Shown: piece after piece, positions 1 through 8,120 of the stretch
How positions within the stretch are numbered: the first letter of the stretch is position 1
How the letters are laid out: each line of letters opens with the position of its first letter
Assembly (NCBI GenBank): GCA_947383145.1
Contig: CANDCH010000005.1
Location: 1-64,000 of the forward strand
Length of the DNA stretch: 64,000 nt
Origin: an uncultured bacterium
GTDB taxonomy: Bacteria > Bacillota > Clostridia > Oscillospirales > Oscillospiraceae
Direction: 5' to 3'
Program-made: the position numbers and the translations under genes
The notes under the pieces: generated by a model
Told to the model about the DNA's origin: nothing
The model's database searches: none
Seen by the model: the letters and a program-made list of their open reading frames with translations, nothing else

Positions 1-190
1 TTTGCCACCATTTGCCGAGTTACATAAGGTTAGGGCTGGAAATTGCAAAATGTTTTTAATAAATTCATATCTTTTAAATGTCTCTTGAGACATCGTACTA
101 AATATTTTAGAATGCTGGGGGCGGATGCTGTGCATCCGTCCCCTTTTGGTTGCTTTGAAGGAAAAACGCTGAGCGAAGGCTGCGCGAAAA

Positions 191-742
191 TCAGCTCATG
201 TCTTCCTTGCCCTGAGGAGAATCCGTTACGTCCTCCTGTGCGTCATGTGCGCCCTCAGGAGAAATGGGCTGAGCGTCATCTTCTCGCTCGGCCTCAGCAG
301 CGGGAGGCACACCACACATTTTCTGGATGCTGTGGCGCTCTTGCATCTCGGCGGATGCGAGTTTGAGGGCAGGCACCTTGCTGGCATGCATACTTTTGCA
401 AATATCGGTCAGGCTGACTGCCCCTTTTAGGTCCCAGTAGGTCTTGGCGGCGGCAGCCTCACGGATGCCATCAGCCTCCAGGTTCTCCTGCTCGGCCTCC
501 TCGGGAACGGAATCGAAAATCACTTCCATGAGCGGAATCCCGAAAAACTGGCTCAATGCGGCCATTGGCTGCATCAACTGCTTGGCCAATTCCATGCATA
601 TGCGCCGATTCTCTACCAGTAGCTCCGGGATGTCTTTTACAGGCATTAGGGACTCCGGGATAGCAAGGCGTTTTATTGCCTGGTAGGTAGCGGTGTCGTG
701 GGAGTCTTGGGCATTCTGACTGTTATTGTTTTCCTCGTTCAT
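191..742 (-). CDS. Hypothetical protein, 183 aa
   Basis: I do not recognise a family. The protein starts with a polar Asn/Gln-rich stretch (MNEENNNSQNAQ), has a probably helical middle (residues about 20-90, including ELLVENRRICMELAKQL), and ends in an acidic, low-complexity tail. There is no signal peptide or membrane segment. A strong AGGAGG lies 8 nt before the ATG. It is a lone leftward gene, separated from the XRE gene by an AT-rich spacer. The start and reading frame look real; the function is unknown. Confidence 0.6.
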   Translation of the reverse strand: MNEENNNSQNAQDSHDTATYQAIKRLAIPESLMPVKDIPELLVENRRICMELAKQLMQPMAALSQFFGIPLMEVIFDSVPEEAEQENLEADGIREAAAAKTYWDLKGAVSLTDICKSMHASKVPALKLASAEMQERHSIQKMCGVPPAAEAEREDDAQPISPEGAHDAQEDVTDSPQGKEDMS

Positions 743-910
743 TTGATAGCCTCCTGTGTAAAGATTTACTTATGTATCAGCCTGTTAAATGGGCTGCTTA
801 TTATATCCAAAAACAAAGAAAAATATTACGAAATAGTCAATATATTAATGTGTTTTATTGATTTATATATTACAAATATTCTAAAATCACTTTCTGCGCA
901 GCCATAAAAA

Positions 911-943
911 ATACCCGCCCAGTCAGTTGGCTGGGCAGGTGCT
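911..943 (-). terminator. Intrinsic terminator of the XRE gene
   Basis: Read leftward, ACCTGCCCAG pairs with CTGGGCGGGT around an 8-nt loop and is followed by a run of T. It lies just past the stop codon of the XRE gene at 953. Confidence 0.75.
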
Positions 944-952
944 CTTTTTGTA

Positions 953-1273
953 TCAAATTGTATTGATTAAACAGTCCAGAATGACCTCGATTTTGTCCTG
1001 TTTTGCAGCCGGAAGTGATGCGAGTTTGTCAGCTAAATGGGTCCACCGAAGCGTGCTGTCTGCTTGGACATATGGGGCCAGGATAGAATCGGCGGTGGTG
1101 TTGAGCGCGTTGCAGAGTATTATGACCGTATCTAAGGCAGGGAAAAGGGAACCGCATTCAATACGTGAAACTGTGTTTGAAGTACAGCCAACCAGTTCGG
1201 CCAACTGCTCCTGGGTTAGTTTTCGCTGCTTTCGAATGCGTTGGAGGTTGCGGCCACCAGCCTTGAAATCCAT
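953..1273 (-). CDS. XRE-family transcriptional regulator, 106 aa
   Basis: A Cro/C1-type helix-turn-helix spans about residues 8-65 (NLQRIRKQRKLTQEQLAELV, then SNTVSRIECG). The C-terminal 40 residues are a short helical tail, probably for dimerisation. I chose the ATG at 1273 because GAAAGGCGG lies 8 nt upstream; an in-frame extension reaches 1360 but would run over the promoter region. It is divergent from the SLOG gene at 1403. The spacer carries a sequence motif also found upstream of the XRE gene at 12,839, so this protein may control both genes or its own promoter. That regulatory link is inference. Confidence 0.85.
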   Translation of the reverse strand: MDFKAGGRNLQRIRKQRKLTQEQLAELVGCTSNTVSRIECGSLFPALDTVIILCNALNTTADSILAPYVQADSTLRWTHLADKLASLPAAKQDKIEVILDCLINTI

Positions 1274-1341
1274 AAACCGACCGCCTTTCACTTTGCATAT
1301 GCCTATTATGCCAATCTTTGCGCGTCTAATCCATTTCCTAA

Positions 1342-1370
1342 TAGACATATATATTCGCAACGTGTATACT
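1342..1370 (+). promoter_or_regulatory. Promoter of the SLOG gene with candidate operator in the spacer
   Basis: TAGACA (1342-1347) and TATACT (1365-1370) are separated by 17 nt. The spacer contains ACATATATATTCGCAA (1345-1360). The same word, with one variable base, recurs twice in the 12.67-12.73 kb intergenic region. Its position between -35 and -10 suits a repressor site. Confidence 0.65.
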
Positions 1371-1402
1371 CATAGCAGCTATATTAGAAGGCGGGTGATG
1401 GT

Positions 1403-1900
1403 TTGAAAGCGAAAAGCTGTTGCTTTACCGGGCACAGAAAGCTCCCGGACGGCCAGAGGGTGGCAATCATGGAAAGGACCGAGACAGCGGTAAAGAAACT
1501 CCTGAGCGGCGGAATAAAACGATTCCTTTTGGGCGGGGCCGTAGGCTACGACGCAGAGGTGGCGAAGCTCCTTTTCCGCCTGAAAAATGAGTGTCGCGGC
1601 ATTAAGGTGGTGCTGATATACCCCTTTGACGGTTACACAGACCGATGGAACGATGCCCAGAAAGCCGAATACGCGAAATTATTGCCCCAATATGATGACA
1701 TCATAAAGGCGTCTGAGCGAAGCGGCCGGGAAACCTATCTGCTGCGAAACAGAATGCTGGTGGACAATTCAGCAGTGTGCATCGCATACTGCCAAAAGCA
1801 GCGGTCTGGGACGGCCTACACTGTCCGATATGCGAAAGCTCAGGGGCTGGCAGTGATAAATACAGCGCCTGGGATGGAGGAAGATGCGCCTCTCCCCTGA
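1403..1900 (+). CDS. SLOG-domain protein (DUF1273/YpsA-like), 165 aa
   Basis: The protein begins CCFTGHRKLP, has the Rossmann-like glycine segment LLGGAVGYDAEVA near residue 44, and a late RNRMLVDNS...IAYC segment. This is the layout of the YpsA/DUF1273 branch of the SLOG (SMF/DprA-LOG) superfamily, whose members bind nucleotide-type ligands and often sit in mobile elements near phage or stress genes. The start appears to be TTG at 1403, behind AAGGCGGGTG. No partner effector is adjacent, so a complete nucleotide-sensing defence module is not evident. Confidence 0.8.
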   Translation: MKAKSCCFTGHRKLPDGQRVAIMERTETAVKKLLSGGIKRFLLGGAVGYDAEVAKLLFRLKNECRGIKVVLIYPFDGYTDRWNDAQKAEYAKLLPQYDDIIKASERSGRETYLLRNRMLVDNSAVCIAYCQKQRSGTAYTVRYAKAQGLAVINTAPGMEEDAPLP

Positions 1901-2100
1901 CAGGCGATGGTGTGGCAATTTGTCCCTTGAGACATTGCCCCCAAAGGCGGTTTATTATTTTCTGATGCCAAATGGCCAGCGAAGCTGGTCCTTGAGGGCA
2001 AATCGTAAATGCCGTTGGCATGCTCGCTTTAGTTCGAAGTCTGCCTTGACCGATACCAGCGCATCGCGCTGCCTGGGGGCCTGTTGCAACAAAAGCAGTA

Positions 2101-2159
2101 GCGTACGAGCCTTTTTTAGCGGGGCCATTAAAGGCCCCCGCTGAAAAAGCTCAGTACGC
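2101..2159. repeat. Long imperfect hairpin downstream of the SLOG gene
   Basis: GCGTACGAGC...AGCGGGGCC pairs with GGCCCCCGCTGAAAAAGC...GTACGC over about 26 bp, with two single-base bulges and an ATTAAA loop. Each arm contains a T- or A-run internally rather than after the stem, so this is not a standard terminator. It lies between the SLOG gene and the candidate transposon end. Confidence 0.6.
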
Positions 2160-2188
2160 AATAGAATTAGTTAATTTAATATTTTTAA

Positions 2189-2400
2189 ATATATAGTTAT
2201 TTTTCTCTCTTTAACAAGAGAAAAATAACTATATATACTAATGTACTATACTACACGCATCGTTTTTTGGATTTTGGCTATTTCGAATTGAAAAACGCAA
2301 GATTTTCAATGATTTCCGGGAATTTTTTAATAATTTTCCTCCGAAACAGTGAATTACAATAATAATTACCGCACAATATACGGTAATTCCATCCGCAGGA
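2189..2400. mobile_element. Candidate left end of the Tn7-like element
   Basis: This AT-rich block starts with a perfect 20-bp inverted repeat (2189-2208 with 2217-2236, 8-nt loop). Next come ACTATACTACA (about 2246-2256) and a TTTTGG-rich tract, then ACAATAATAATTACCG near 2357-2372. Read in reverse, the same order of words occurs at 25.46-25.70 kb next to tnsA: the ATAATAATTAC core, then an A-rich tract, TGTAGTATAGT, and a hairpin containing AGTTAT and TTTCT. Inverted similarity is expected of Tn7-type ends with several TnsB sites. The exact end and target duplication could not be set. Confidence 0.45.
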
Positions 2401-2722
2401 CCCGCGCTGAGGATAGGTATTGCCACCGTTGGGCGGAAGCCGCGTCCAACACCTCTGGAATCGCGTCAGAAGCGGCCTAAAGCGGCGATGATGCAGCTGG
2501 GTGTGTGTTTATATTACCATTGCCATATAGCCGTCTCAGAGGGCTTGCAACGGCGTCCTGAGGCGGGCGCGGAAAGCACGACACATGACAGGCGTGCTTG
2601 TGCGCGGATGATTGCCTCCGATGGGAAGGCGTGCAGCTTTTAGCCAACCGCTTCTTTTAAGTCAAAGTTTTGAGACCGTTGGGAGGCTGAATAAAAAACT
2701 TGAAAATTCTTCTAAAAAACTG

Positions 2723-2751
2723 TTGACAAATGGTGGGGAGTGGTGTAAACT
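2723..2751 (+). promoter_or_regulatory. Sigma-A type promoter of the replication/recombination module
   Basis: A perfect TTGACA at 2723-2728 and TAAACT at 2746-2751 are separated by 17 nt. Transcription would begin near 2758, about 260 nt before the first gene. Confidence 0.75.
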
Positions 2752-2793
2752 GATAATGTAGTCCAGTGGGGCGTTCCCAATGGATGAAAGGGT

Positions 2794-2829
2794 GTCTTCA
2801 AAGGATTGTATCTTTGGAGGCATTTTTTG
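2794..2829 (+). terminator. Leader terminator/attenuator hairpin
   Basis: GTCTTCAAAG pairs completely, with G-U pairs, with CTTTGGAGGC around an 8-nt loop and is followed by ATTTTTTG. It ends a transcript only about 70 nt after the promoter start site and well before the first gene. It could therefore be an attenuator or the end of a small RNA. Confidence 0.6.
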
Positions 2830-3016
2830 TTTTCAGCATCAGGCTGGCTCTGTATTCGGGGGAGCCACTAATTTAACAGGACGACCGCGTTTGGCGGGGT
2901 ATTTTAAAGGCTGTAGCTTTTTTGGCGTACTTGCTCGAGGATAAGTGCGCTGAATGTAGCTATGGTCTTTTTTCTTTTCACATCCCGAAGCAAACAGGAA
3001 AGGACTGTTAAATTAA

Positions 3017-3262
3017 ATGACAAAAGAAGTAAACTCCACGAGCCTGCTCAGGCAGGTTGCCAGGGCGCACGGGTTCGCCCTGGACGAGCTGGCACGCCGG
3101 GCGCTGATTCCCCATACCACGTTCTTCCGCCGCCTGGGCCGCCCGTCCACGTTCACCATTGGAAACCTGAGGGATATGTTCGATGCGATGGCCTTGGACG
3201 CAGACGACTCGCTTACCATTACAGCAGAACTGCTGTGGGGAGAAGGTGCTGTCAATGCCTGA
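3017..3262 (+). CDS. Small putative HTH DNA-binding protein, 81 aa
   Basis: The segment VARAHGFALDELARRALIPH followed by TTFFRRLGRPSTFTIGNLRDMFDAM resembles the five-helix fold of short Cro-like phage regulators. The match is by pattern only. GGAAAGGACT lies upstream of the ATG. Its end overlaps the start of the ERF gene by 8 nt, so the two are probably translationally coupled. It is the first gene of the replication module and a plausible regulator of it. Confidence 0.6.
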   Translation: MTKEVNSTSLLRQVARAHGFALDELARRALIPHTTFFRRLGRPSTFTIGNLRDMFDAMALDADDSLTITAELLWGEGAVNA

Positions 3263-3881
3263 AATCGTGAAGCCAAACATCCAGGCAGCTCTTGCCCAGG
3301 TTCAGAGCGTGATGCAGGTGCCTAAAAATTCGTACAACGCGTTTGGGAAATACCCCTATCGAACGGCAGAAGCTATTTTACGCTCGGCGAAATCGCCCTG
3401 CAAAGAGCATGGCGTCATTCTAACGCTTTCCGAAGAAGTTCAAAACATCGGAGAACGCTACTACATTGTCTCCACTGCTACGGCTACGCTTATTGCAGAC
3501 CCGACCCAGCAGATGTCATCAACGACTCCTATTCGGGAAGTAGAGCAGCGCGCTGGCACGGATGCTGCTCAGCTCACTGGCGGGGCTGTGAGTTATGCGC
3601 GAAAGTACGCGCTCTGCGGTCTGCTTGCTATCGACGATGGGCAGGCAGACCCAGATGTAACCAACAAGCATATCAGAGATGCGGCACCGGCGGCGGAGCA
3701 AACGCCGCATGGAGCGAAAATCTGCACCGAATGCGGCAAGCCAATCACCGATATGCGGGAGGGCGATTGGTCCCGTTCGGCCGACTGGGTCGCCGCAAAG
3801 TCCACTTCAATCTATGGTAAAGCCTTATGCGGAAACTGCTTTAAGGCACGCAGGCAGGCCGAGAAGGCGCAGGAGAAGTAG
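3255..3881 (+). CDS. ERF-family single-strand annealing protein, 208 aa
   Basis: The N-terminal 140 residues match the ERF (essential recombination function) family of phage annealing proteins: YPYRTAEAILRSAKSPCKEH, a beta-rich YYIVSTATATLI segment, and the conserved GGAVSYARKYALCGLLAI followed by an acidic DDGQADPD. These proteins anneal complementary single strands during phage or plasmid recombination. A C-terminal CTECGKPI...CGNC segment (about residues 155-197) is a possible four-Cys zinc site, less usual in the family. I chose the ATG at 3255, which overlaps the previous gene; an upstream in-frame ATG at 3183 lies inside that gene. Confidence 0.85.
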   Translation: MPEIVKPNIQAALAQVQSVMQVPKNSYNAFGKYPYRTAEAILRSAKSPCKEHGVILTLSEEVQNIGERYYIVSTATATLIADPTQQMSSTTPIREVEQRAGTDAAQLTGGAVSYARKYALCGLLAIDDGQADPDVTNKHIRDAAPAAEQTPHGAKICTECGKPITDMREGDWSRSADWVAAKSTSIYGKALCGNCFKARRQAEKAQEK

Positions 3882-4259
3882 AGGCGTCTTTCGGGACAGT
3901 ATGTTAGCGCCTGGGCAGCCCTTTCTGGGGATGCCCAGGCGGTGCCTCCTCGCACTGGTTGTGCTTTCGGATGATAGTGTCACAGGAGCGGAAGAACCTT
4001 CTGCAGTGGCCTGCATTTTGAGCCACAACACTTGTATTGATGATGCGCAAATAAAAAAATTACGACTTTTTTCGAGGACTTTTTGATATTTTGAGAGAAT
4101 TTATCAGATAATGTGACATAAACATTTTTTGCCGACGTATTTCGACCGCTTTCCGCAGCCTGGCTGGGCTGGCAGAAAAAGAGCGGGCAGAAGGGCAAAA
4201 AAGTTTTAAATCTATAGCGAAAAGATGATTTTTTAAACAATGTAAAGGAGAAATAAACC
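3882..4259 (+). other. Intergenic region with two hairpins and a possible promoter
   Basis: CGCCTGGGCA (3908-3917) pairs with TGCCCAGGCG (3932-3941), but without a T-run. A second imperfect GC hairpin lies at about 4148-4186. Between them TTGATA (4083-4088) and GATAAT (4107-4112) are spaced by 18 nt, a weak promoter candidate for the genes starting at 4260. I see no gene. Confidence 0.45.
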
Positions 4260-4355
4260 ATGACCAGTAAGAAAATCCATACAAGCATCCCCGTATCCCA
4301 AGCCATTCAGTTTACCCGCCAACACCAGCGCGATGCGAGAGGGGCGACGGTATGA
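4260..4355 (+). CDS. Small ORF, 31 aa, coupled to the next gene
   Basis: It begins MTSKKIHTSIPVSQAIQF and ends GATV. AAAGGAG lies 8 nt before the ATG, the best ribosome site in the vicinity. Its stop overlaps the start of the 4352 gene (ATGA). It may be a real small protein or a leader peptide that delivers ribosomes to the replication gene. Confidence 0.5.
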   Translation: MTSKKIHTSIPVSQAIQFTRQHQRDARGATV

Positions 4356-5110
4356 GCCGACAGAAAACCGTCACAGCCGAATATCTGGCGTCAATGTCCG
4401 GACTGACCCTGGAGGAACAGGCCGTATTGTTTGCGCTCATTGCTCAGAGCGATGATGAAGGCAGGGGCCTTGCCCATCCAGAAGTCATTCGAGAGAATAA
4501 TCCGCAACTGGCGGCAAATATGTCCGCATGTGATATTGCTATCGTCCAGGAATCGTTTTTGGAGGGGAACTGGAAGCCTTATGTGGAATACCACGTTGGC
4601 GGCATAGCGTATTACGTCCTGGCCGACTACAAGCAGTTCTGCACCAGGAATCATCCGGCCCCCTCGAAGCTCCCTGCTCCTCCGGCTGAGCTGTTGCCGG
4701 TGCTGCCCCAGCCTGTTCCGTCTCGGGGCCGACCGCCAAAAGACGAATCGGCCAAGGGTGCGGCAAAATCCCATGTCAAGCGCAAGCCTGCTCCTGCTCC
4801 GGCGAAGAAACTGGCTGCCCCAAAGCATCCGGAATCCACATATCAAGAGTTCCGGTCCATTTTCAATGAAGTGTTGGGGCCGCACGTAGGAAAGGCCAAC
4901 GATATCACTCCCAATGCCCACAGGAACATCGACTTGTCCATTGATGCCGGATACTCGACGCAGGATTTCCGCCGGGCCTGTGAGATTGGGGTTAAATCTG
5001 ATTGGTATTGCAACCGACAACAGGGAAAACGCAACGCCAGTAACCTTGAAATCACTTGCGCCCCGGCAACCATCAAAGGTTTGCTCAGCGGCCGCTTTGG
5101 CGGAATGTGA
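4352..5110 (+). CDS. Putative phage/plasmid replisome organiser, 252 aa
   Basis: The N-terminal 100 residues look like a winged-helix domain (EYLASMSGLTLEEQAVLFAL). A Pro/Lys-rich linker covers about residues 105-160. The C-terminal 90 residues (YQEFRSIFNEVLGPHVGKAN to LLSGRF) resemble the helical C-terminal part of phage replication-initiation proteins that load helicase. It sits directly before a replicative helicase and a Holliday resolvase, the usual place for such a protein. The family assignment rests on architecture and neighbours and is moderate. Confidence 0.55.
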   Translation: MSRQKTVTAEYLASMSGLTLEEQAVLFALIAQSDDEGRGLAHPEVIRENNPQLAANMSACDIAIVQESFLEGNWKPYVEYHVGGIAYYVLADYKQFCTRNHPAPSKLPAPPAELLPVLPQPVPSRGRPPKDESAKGAAKSHVKRKPAPAPAKKLAAPKHPESTYQEFRSIFNEVLGPHVGKANDITPNAHRNIDLSIDAGYSTQDFRRACEIGVKSDWYCNRQQGKRNASNLEITCAPATIKGLLSGRFGGM

Positions 5111-5140
5111 GCATCCATAAAAACAAAGGAGAAATCAATT

Positions 5141-6538
5141 ATGTCAGAAGAAAAAAACGAAAAGCTCACCTTATATGAGGCTCCAAAGAGCCCCCGACAC
5201 GATTCCGCCGTCATCACCCATAGCGAGGATGATGCGAAAGCGCTGCGCATGGACGCCGTCTACGTGAGCGCCCCGGAAGCCATTGACACCCACTACGCAT
5301 ACTTCAAAGAGTATACGGAAGTGTTGGTGGCCATTCCAGACCCAGATGCCGCATCCCAGACGGCAAATTGTCTGCGGGCCCTTGATAAGCACCTGCCTAT
5401 CGCCGTTGTGAAAAAGGATGCTTGGAAGGGGGCTGCCTCGGTTCAAGATTTCATGAAGAGCCAAAACCTGAACCCGGCAGAAACGGTTACGGCATTGGGC
5501 TCAGATGCCGAGTACATCCCTGATGGGGGATGCTATCGTCCGAATGGCGATGAATGCATCGACCTTAGCAAGCAGAACGGTATTCTCACCGGAATCTCCT
5601 ACCTTGACAGCGTGATGGGCGGGCTTCGGTATGGCGAGGTTTCAATGGGGGTCGGATGCAGCGGTCACGGTAAGTCGACCCTGTCAGGCCAATTCGTGCT
5701 GTCAGCGGCTTCGCAGGACATCAAAAGCTGTATTTTCAGCGGCGAGATATCCCGCGCTCAGCAAAACACCTGGCTCTTTGGACAGGCGGCTGGAAAATAC
5801 GGAGTAGAATGGGTGGAGCAGGCAGGCACAGGAAAAAAGTTCCCTGTGGTGAAGGATAGCAAGTTAAAAGCCAGCATCCAGGGAAAACTCGCCGAATACA
5901 CCGATTTCATTGACAGTGACAATGAAATCATCTCTTTCGAAGACCTGATGCGGTGCTTCTACACGCACGTCAAGCAAGGGTACAAATTCTTTGTGGTGGA
6001 CAACGTCATGGCCTTGACGATTGGGGCCGGAGATAATGAATACTCAGAGCAGGCGGACATAATTTACAAGATGGTTCGATTTGCTGAAAAATGGAATGTC
6101 CATATCCTGGTGCTGGCCCATCCCCAAAAGTCCGATGGCGAAATCAAAGGGCTCAACGACATCTATGGGGCCTCAAAGATGGGAAACTGGGCGCATGAGG
6201 TGTTGGCCATTCATAAATTCTCACCTGAAGAGAAGGAAAAGTATGAGAAGGCTAATCCAGGAAAGCAGAGCTCTGATACCCGCATTAGAATCTTGAAATC
6301 CAGGGTGGCCCCTACCGATGAGGCCGTGTATCTGAACTTTGATAGGGCTGGACGCCGGTTCTACGCCGAAGGTGAGTATCCTTGCTTCTCCTGGGAAGTG
6401 GGGCCGGATGATGGTGTTGCTGCGAATGGAAATGCCTGCAATTTCAATGACGATGATTTGCCATTCCCGGCTGATGATTCAGAGGGAGAGCAAGCCAGCA
6501 TCTTCGAGGAGCCGGACTGCTCTGAACCACCGTTCTGA
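5141..6538 (+). CDS. DnaB/T7 gp4-like replicative helicase, 465 aa
   Basis: The C-terminal RecA-like domain has Walker A GCSGHGKST (about residues 171-179) and Walker B FFVVDNVMAL (about 283). The segment LTGISYLDSVMGGLRYGE before Walker A is typical of the T7 gp4/Twinkle branch of the DnaB superfamily. The N-terminal 130 residues keep a TOPRIM-like pattern (EVLVAIPDPDAASQTANCL) but no zinc-binding primase domain, so it probably works only as a helicase or needs a separate primase. It follows the organiser gene by 30 nt and has AAAGGAG upstream. Confidence 0.85.
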   Translation: MSEEKNEKLTLYEAPKSPRHDSAVITHSEDDAKALRMDAVYVSAPEAIDTHYAYFKEYTEVLVAIPDPDAASQTANCLRALDKHLPIAVVKKDAWKGAASVQDFMKSQNLNPAETVTALGSDAEYIPDGGCYRPNGDECIDLSKQNGILTGISYLDSVMGGLRYGEVSMGVGCSGHGKSTLSGQFVLSAASQDIKSCIFSGEISRAQQNTWLFGQAAGKYGVEWVEQAGTGKKFPVVKDSKLKASIQGKLAEYTDFIDSDNEIISFEDLMRCFYTHVKQGYKFFVVDNVMALTIGAGDNEYSEQADIIYKMVRFAEKWNVHILVLAHPQKSDGEIKGLNDIYGASKMGNWAHEVLAIHKFSPEEKEKYEKANPGKQSSDTRIRILKSRVAPTDEAVYLNFDRAGRRFYAEGEYPCFSWEVGPDDGVAANGNACNFNDDDLPFPADDSEGEQASIFEEPDCSEPPF

Positions 6539-6545
6539 GAAGCCT

Positions 6546-6938
6546 ATGGAAGAAATCAAACTGTTACTGCCAGGGCAGCCCATCCCCAAAAAGAATAATA
6601 TGAGGATTCTGCATACTCCTCAGGGCCGACCCTTCGTGGCGCCCAGCAAACGCTTCGAGGACTTTCAGAAGCAGGCCGGGCCGTACATTCCAGACGAAGT
6701 TCGAATTAAGATTGACCAGCCCTGCAACATAGCCTGCCGCTTCTTCCGAGGCGACCGTCGCCGCGTAGACGTGGTGAACCTGCTCCAGGCGGTCGATGAT
6801 GTGCTGACGCATTACGGTGTGTTGGCGGATGACCACTGCAAAATCGTGGCTGCTCACGATGGAAGCCGCGTGTTCTACGACAAGGATGCGCCTCGCACAG
6901 AGATAGATATCATGCCTCTGGATGTACCGCAGCCATAA
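6546..6938 (+). CDS. RusA-family Holliday junction resolvase, 130 aa
   Basis: It opens LLLPGQPIPKKN, as RusA proteins do. It carries the acidic active-site pattern: RRVDVVNLLQAVDDVL followed by GVLADDHCKI. RusA cuts Holliday junctions during phage or plasmid recombination. Its start is 7 nt after the helicase stop with no clear ribosome site, so it is likely coupled. I start at the ATG at 6546; an earlier in-frame start would lie inside the helicase gene. Confidence 0.85.
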   Translation: MEEIKLLLPGQPIPKKNNMRILHTPQGRPFVAPSKRFEDFQKQAGPYIPDEVRIKIDQPCNIACRFFRGDRRRVDVVNLLQAVDDVLTHYGVLADDHCKIVAAHDGSRVFYDKDAPRTEIDIMPLDVPQP

Positions 6939-6952
6939 TAAACAAAATCGAA

Positions 6953-6992
6953 CGCTCCATCCCGTTTACCAGGGAGGGAGCGCTTTATTATT
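6953..6992 (+). terminator. Terminator of the replication/recombination module
   Basis: CGCTCCATCCC pairs with GGGAGGGAGCG with one mismatch around an 8-nt loop, followed by CTTTATTATT. It comes directly after rusA. Confidence 0.75.
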
Positions 6993-7453
6993 GCGCTCCC
7001 CAACACCCATGAGGGGGTGTGAAGCCCTGATAAATCAGCCCAAAAGTGACGAGGTCACTATTTTCCGTTGATGAAATTGGAAAGTAAAAAGCGGCTGTTT
7101 TCAACGGTTTGAGCGCATTTCTTTGTGTCTGCTTTGGGGATAGTTTGGGGACAGTGTGGGCCTAATTTGTTCTTAATTTGGGTGTGGTTTGAGGATGGTT
7201 TGGGTGTGCTTTAGGTGTGGTTTGCGATAGGGCAGGGGCTGTTGGGTGCCAGACATATTAAGCTCAAAAACTTGACGCAGCGGAATTCCCATAGGAGCAA
7301 TGTTTTCAGACCAATTTGTTGAAATTTGTATACCTGACCCGTGCTTTATAATACGATTTTAAGGTTTTGGATATATAAACGTAGCCATATTGTAAGGCTG
7401 TAAATTAACAAAGGAGTGGCTGTGGAAAGACAGTCAGAAAGGAGAATTTTGGT
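6993..7453. other. Intergenic region with a G/T-rich repeat tract
   Basis: No gene is seen. From about 7128 to 7232 the plus strand is almost free of C and A and repeats variants of GGTGTGGTTTG and GGATGGTTTGGG. A TATAAT word at 7347-7352 lies about 100 nt before the next gene but has no well-spaced -35 box. Confidence 0.5.
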
Positions 7454-7993
7454 ATGATAAACAACACAATTCCTCTGGGAATTTCGCCCAAAGCATGGAG
7501 TGGCAACAGTAGCAGACAGAAGCTGCTGTGCCAGATGGAGGAGCGCTTCCCCGGAAACAGCTTTTACAGGTTGCTGCTGGATTGTCCGGCTTTTGAGATA
7601 AAGGCAGGGTTGGGGCGTGACCTTGCGTTTGTCGCTGTGGACACCGCTTTCCCCGAAAACTTTCGCGCCCACTGGGTGATGGCAGGTTGGGTGCTGCAAA
7701 CACTCGCAAACCCGTTCGTAAGGGCCGTGGCAACGAGGAACCCGCTGTGCATCGGGGATGATGGAAAGGTGTGGCCTGTTCGGGGGAGCGATTCAGCGCA
7801 GACGGTGGTAGTGGATGCAGCGCATCAGATGGCCTACGTCTTCGAGGCCGGACAACACTACATACGGTTGCTCACAGCCAGGAGCGTTGAGCGGTATCCG
7901 TTCATTGCAAAGAAAGGGGCGAGCGTGATGAAGGTGTGGAGCGATGGCCTCACCATATCCAAAAACATCAGCGAGGTGCAAGAGGCACCTTGA
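7454..7993 (+). CDS. Hypothetical protein, 179 aa
   Basis: I do not recognise a family. The sequence is soluble, mixed alpha/beta and without low complexity. Recognisable stretches include RQKLLCQMEERFPGNSFYRL and DLAFVAVDTAFPENF. GAAAGGAG sits 9 nt before the ATG and a clear terminator follows, so it is a single-gene transcript. Confidence 0.65.
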   Translation: MINNTIPLGISPKAWSGNSSRQKLLCQMEERFPGNSFYRLLLDCPAFEIKAGLGRDLAFVAVDTAFPENFRAHWVMAGWVLQTLANPFVRAVATRNPLCIGDDGKVWPVRGSDSAQTVVVDAAHQMAYVFEAGQHYIRLLTARSVERYPFIAKKGASVMKVWSDGLTISKNISEVQEAP

Positions 7994-8000
7994 GGTGACC

Positions 8001-8029
8001 AAAGGCGGCTCTTTCAAGCCGCCTTTTTT
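8001..8029 (+). terminator. Intrinsic terminator
   Basis: AGGCGGCT and AGCCGCCT form an 8-bp stem with a 6-nt loop, followed by six T. It ends the gene at 7454. Confidence 0.85.
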
Positions 8030-8120
8030 GAATTATCTTTGCAGTTATTTCGCCATGTTATGTTGAAAAATCAAACTTTTTCTTTCTATAAATAGGTGAA
8101 TTACGCTACAAATTCTGTGT

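Larger units (their letters stand above)
2401..3016 (+). other. Intergenic region with promoter and leader
   Basis: I see no convincing gene here. The first 300 bases are featureless. The second half holds a promoter at 2723-2751, a terminator-like hairpin at 2794-2829, and a leader of about 190 nt running to the small HTH gene at 3017. Confidence 0.6.

Noticed and set aside
698..907. Hydrophobic plus-strand frame that could be a small membrane protein
   Set aside because: No ribosome site; it lies over the promoter region of the leftward gene at 191-742, and its hydrophobicity follows from AT-rich codons.
1403..1900. SLOG protein as part of a nucleotide-signalling defence operon
   Set aside because: No nucleotide synthase or effector lies next to it.
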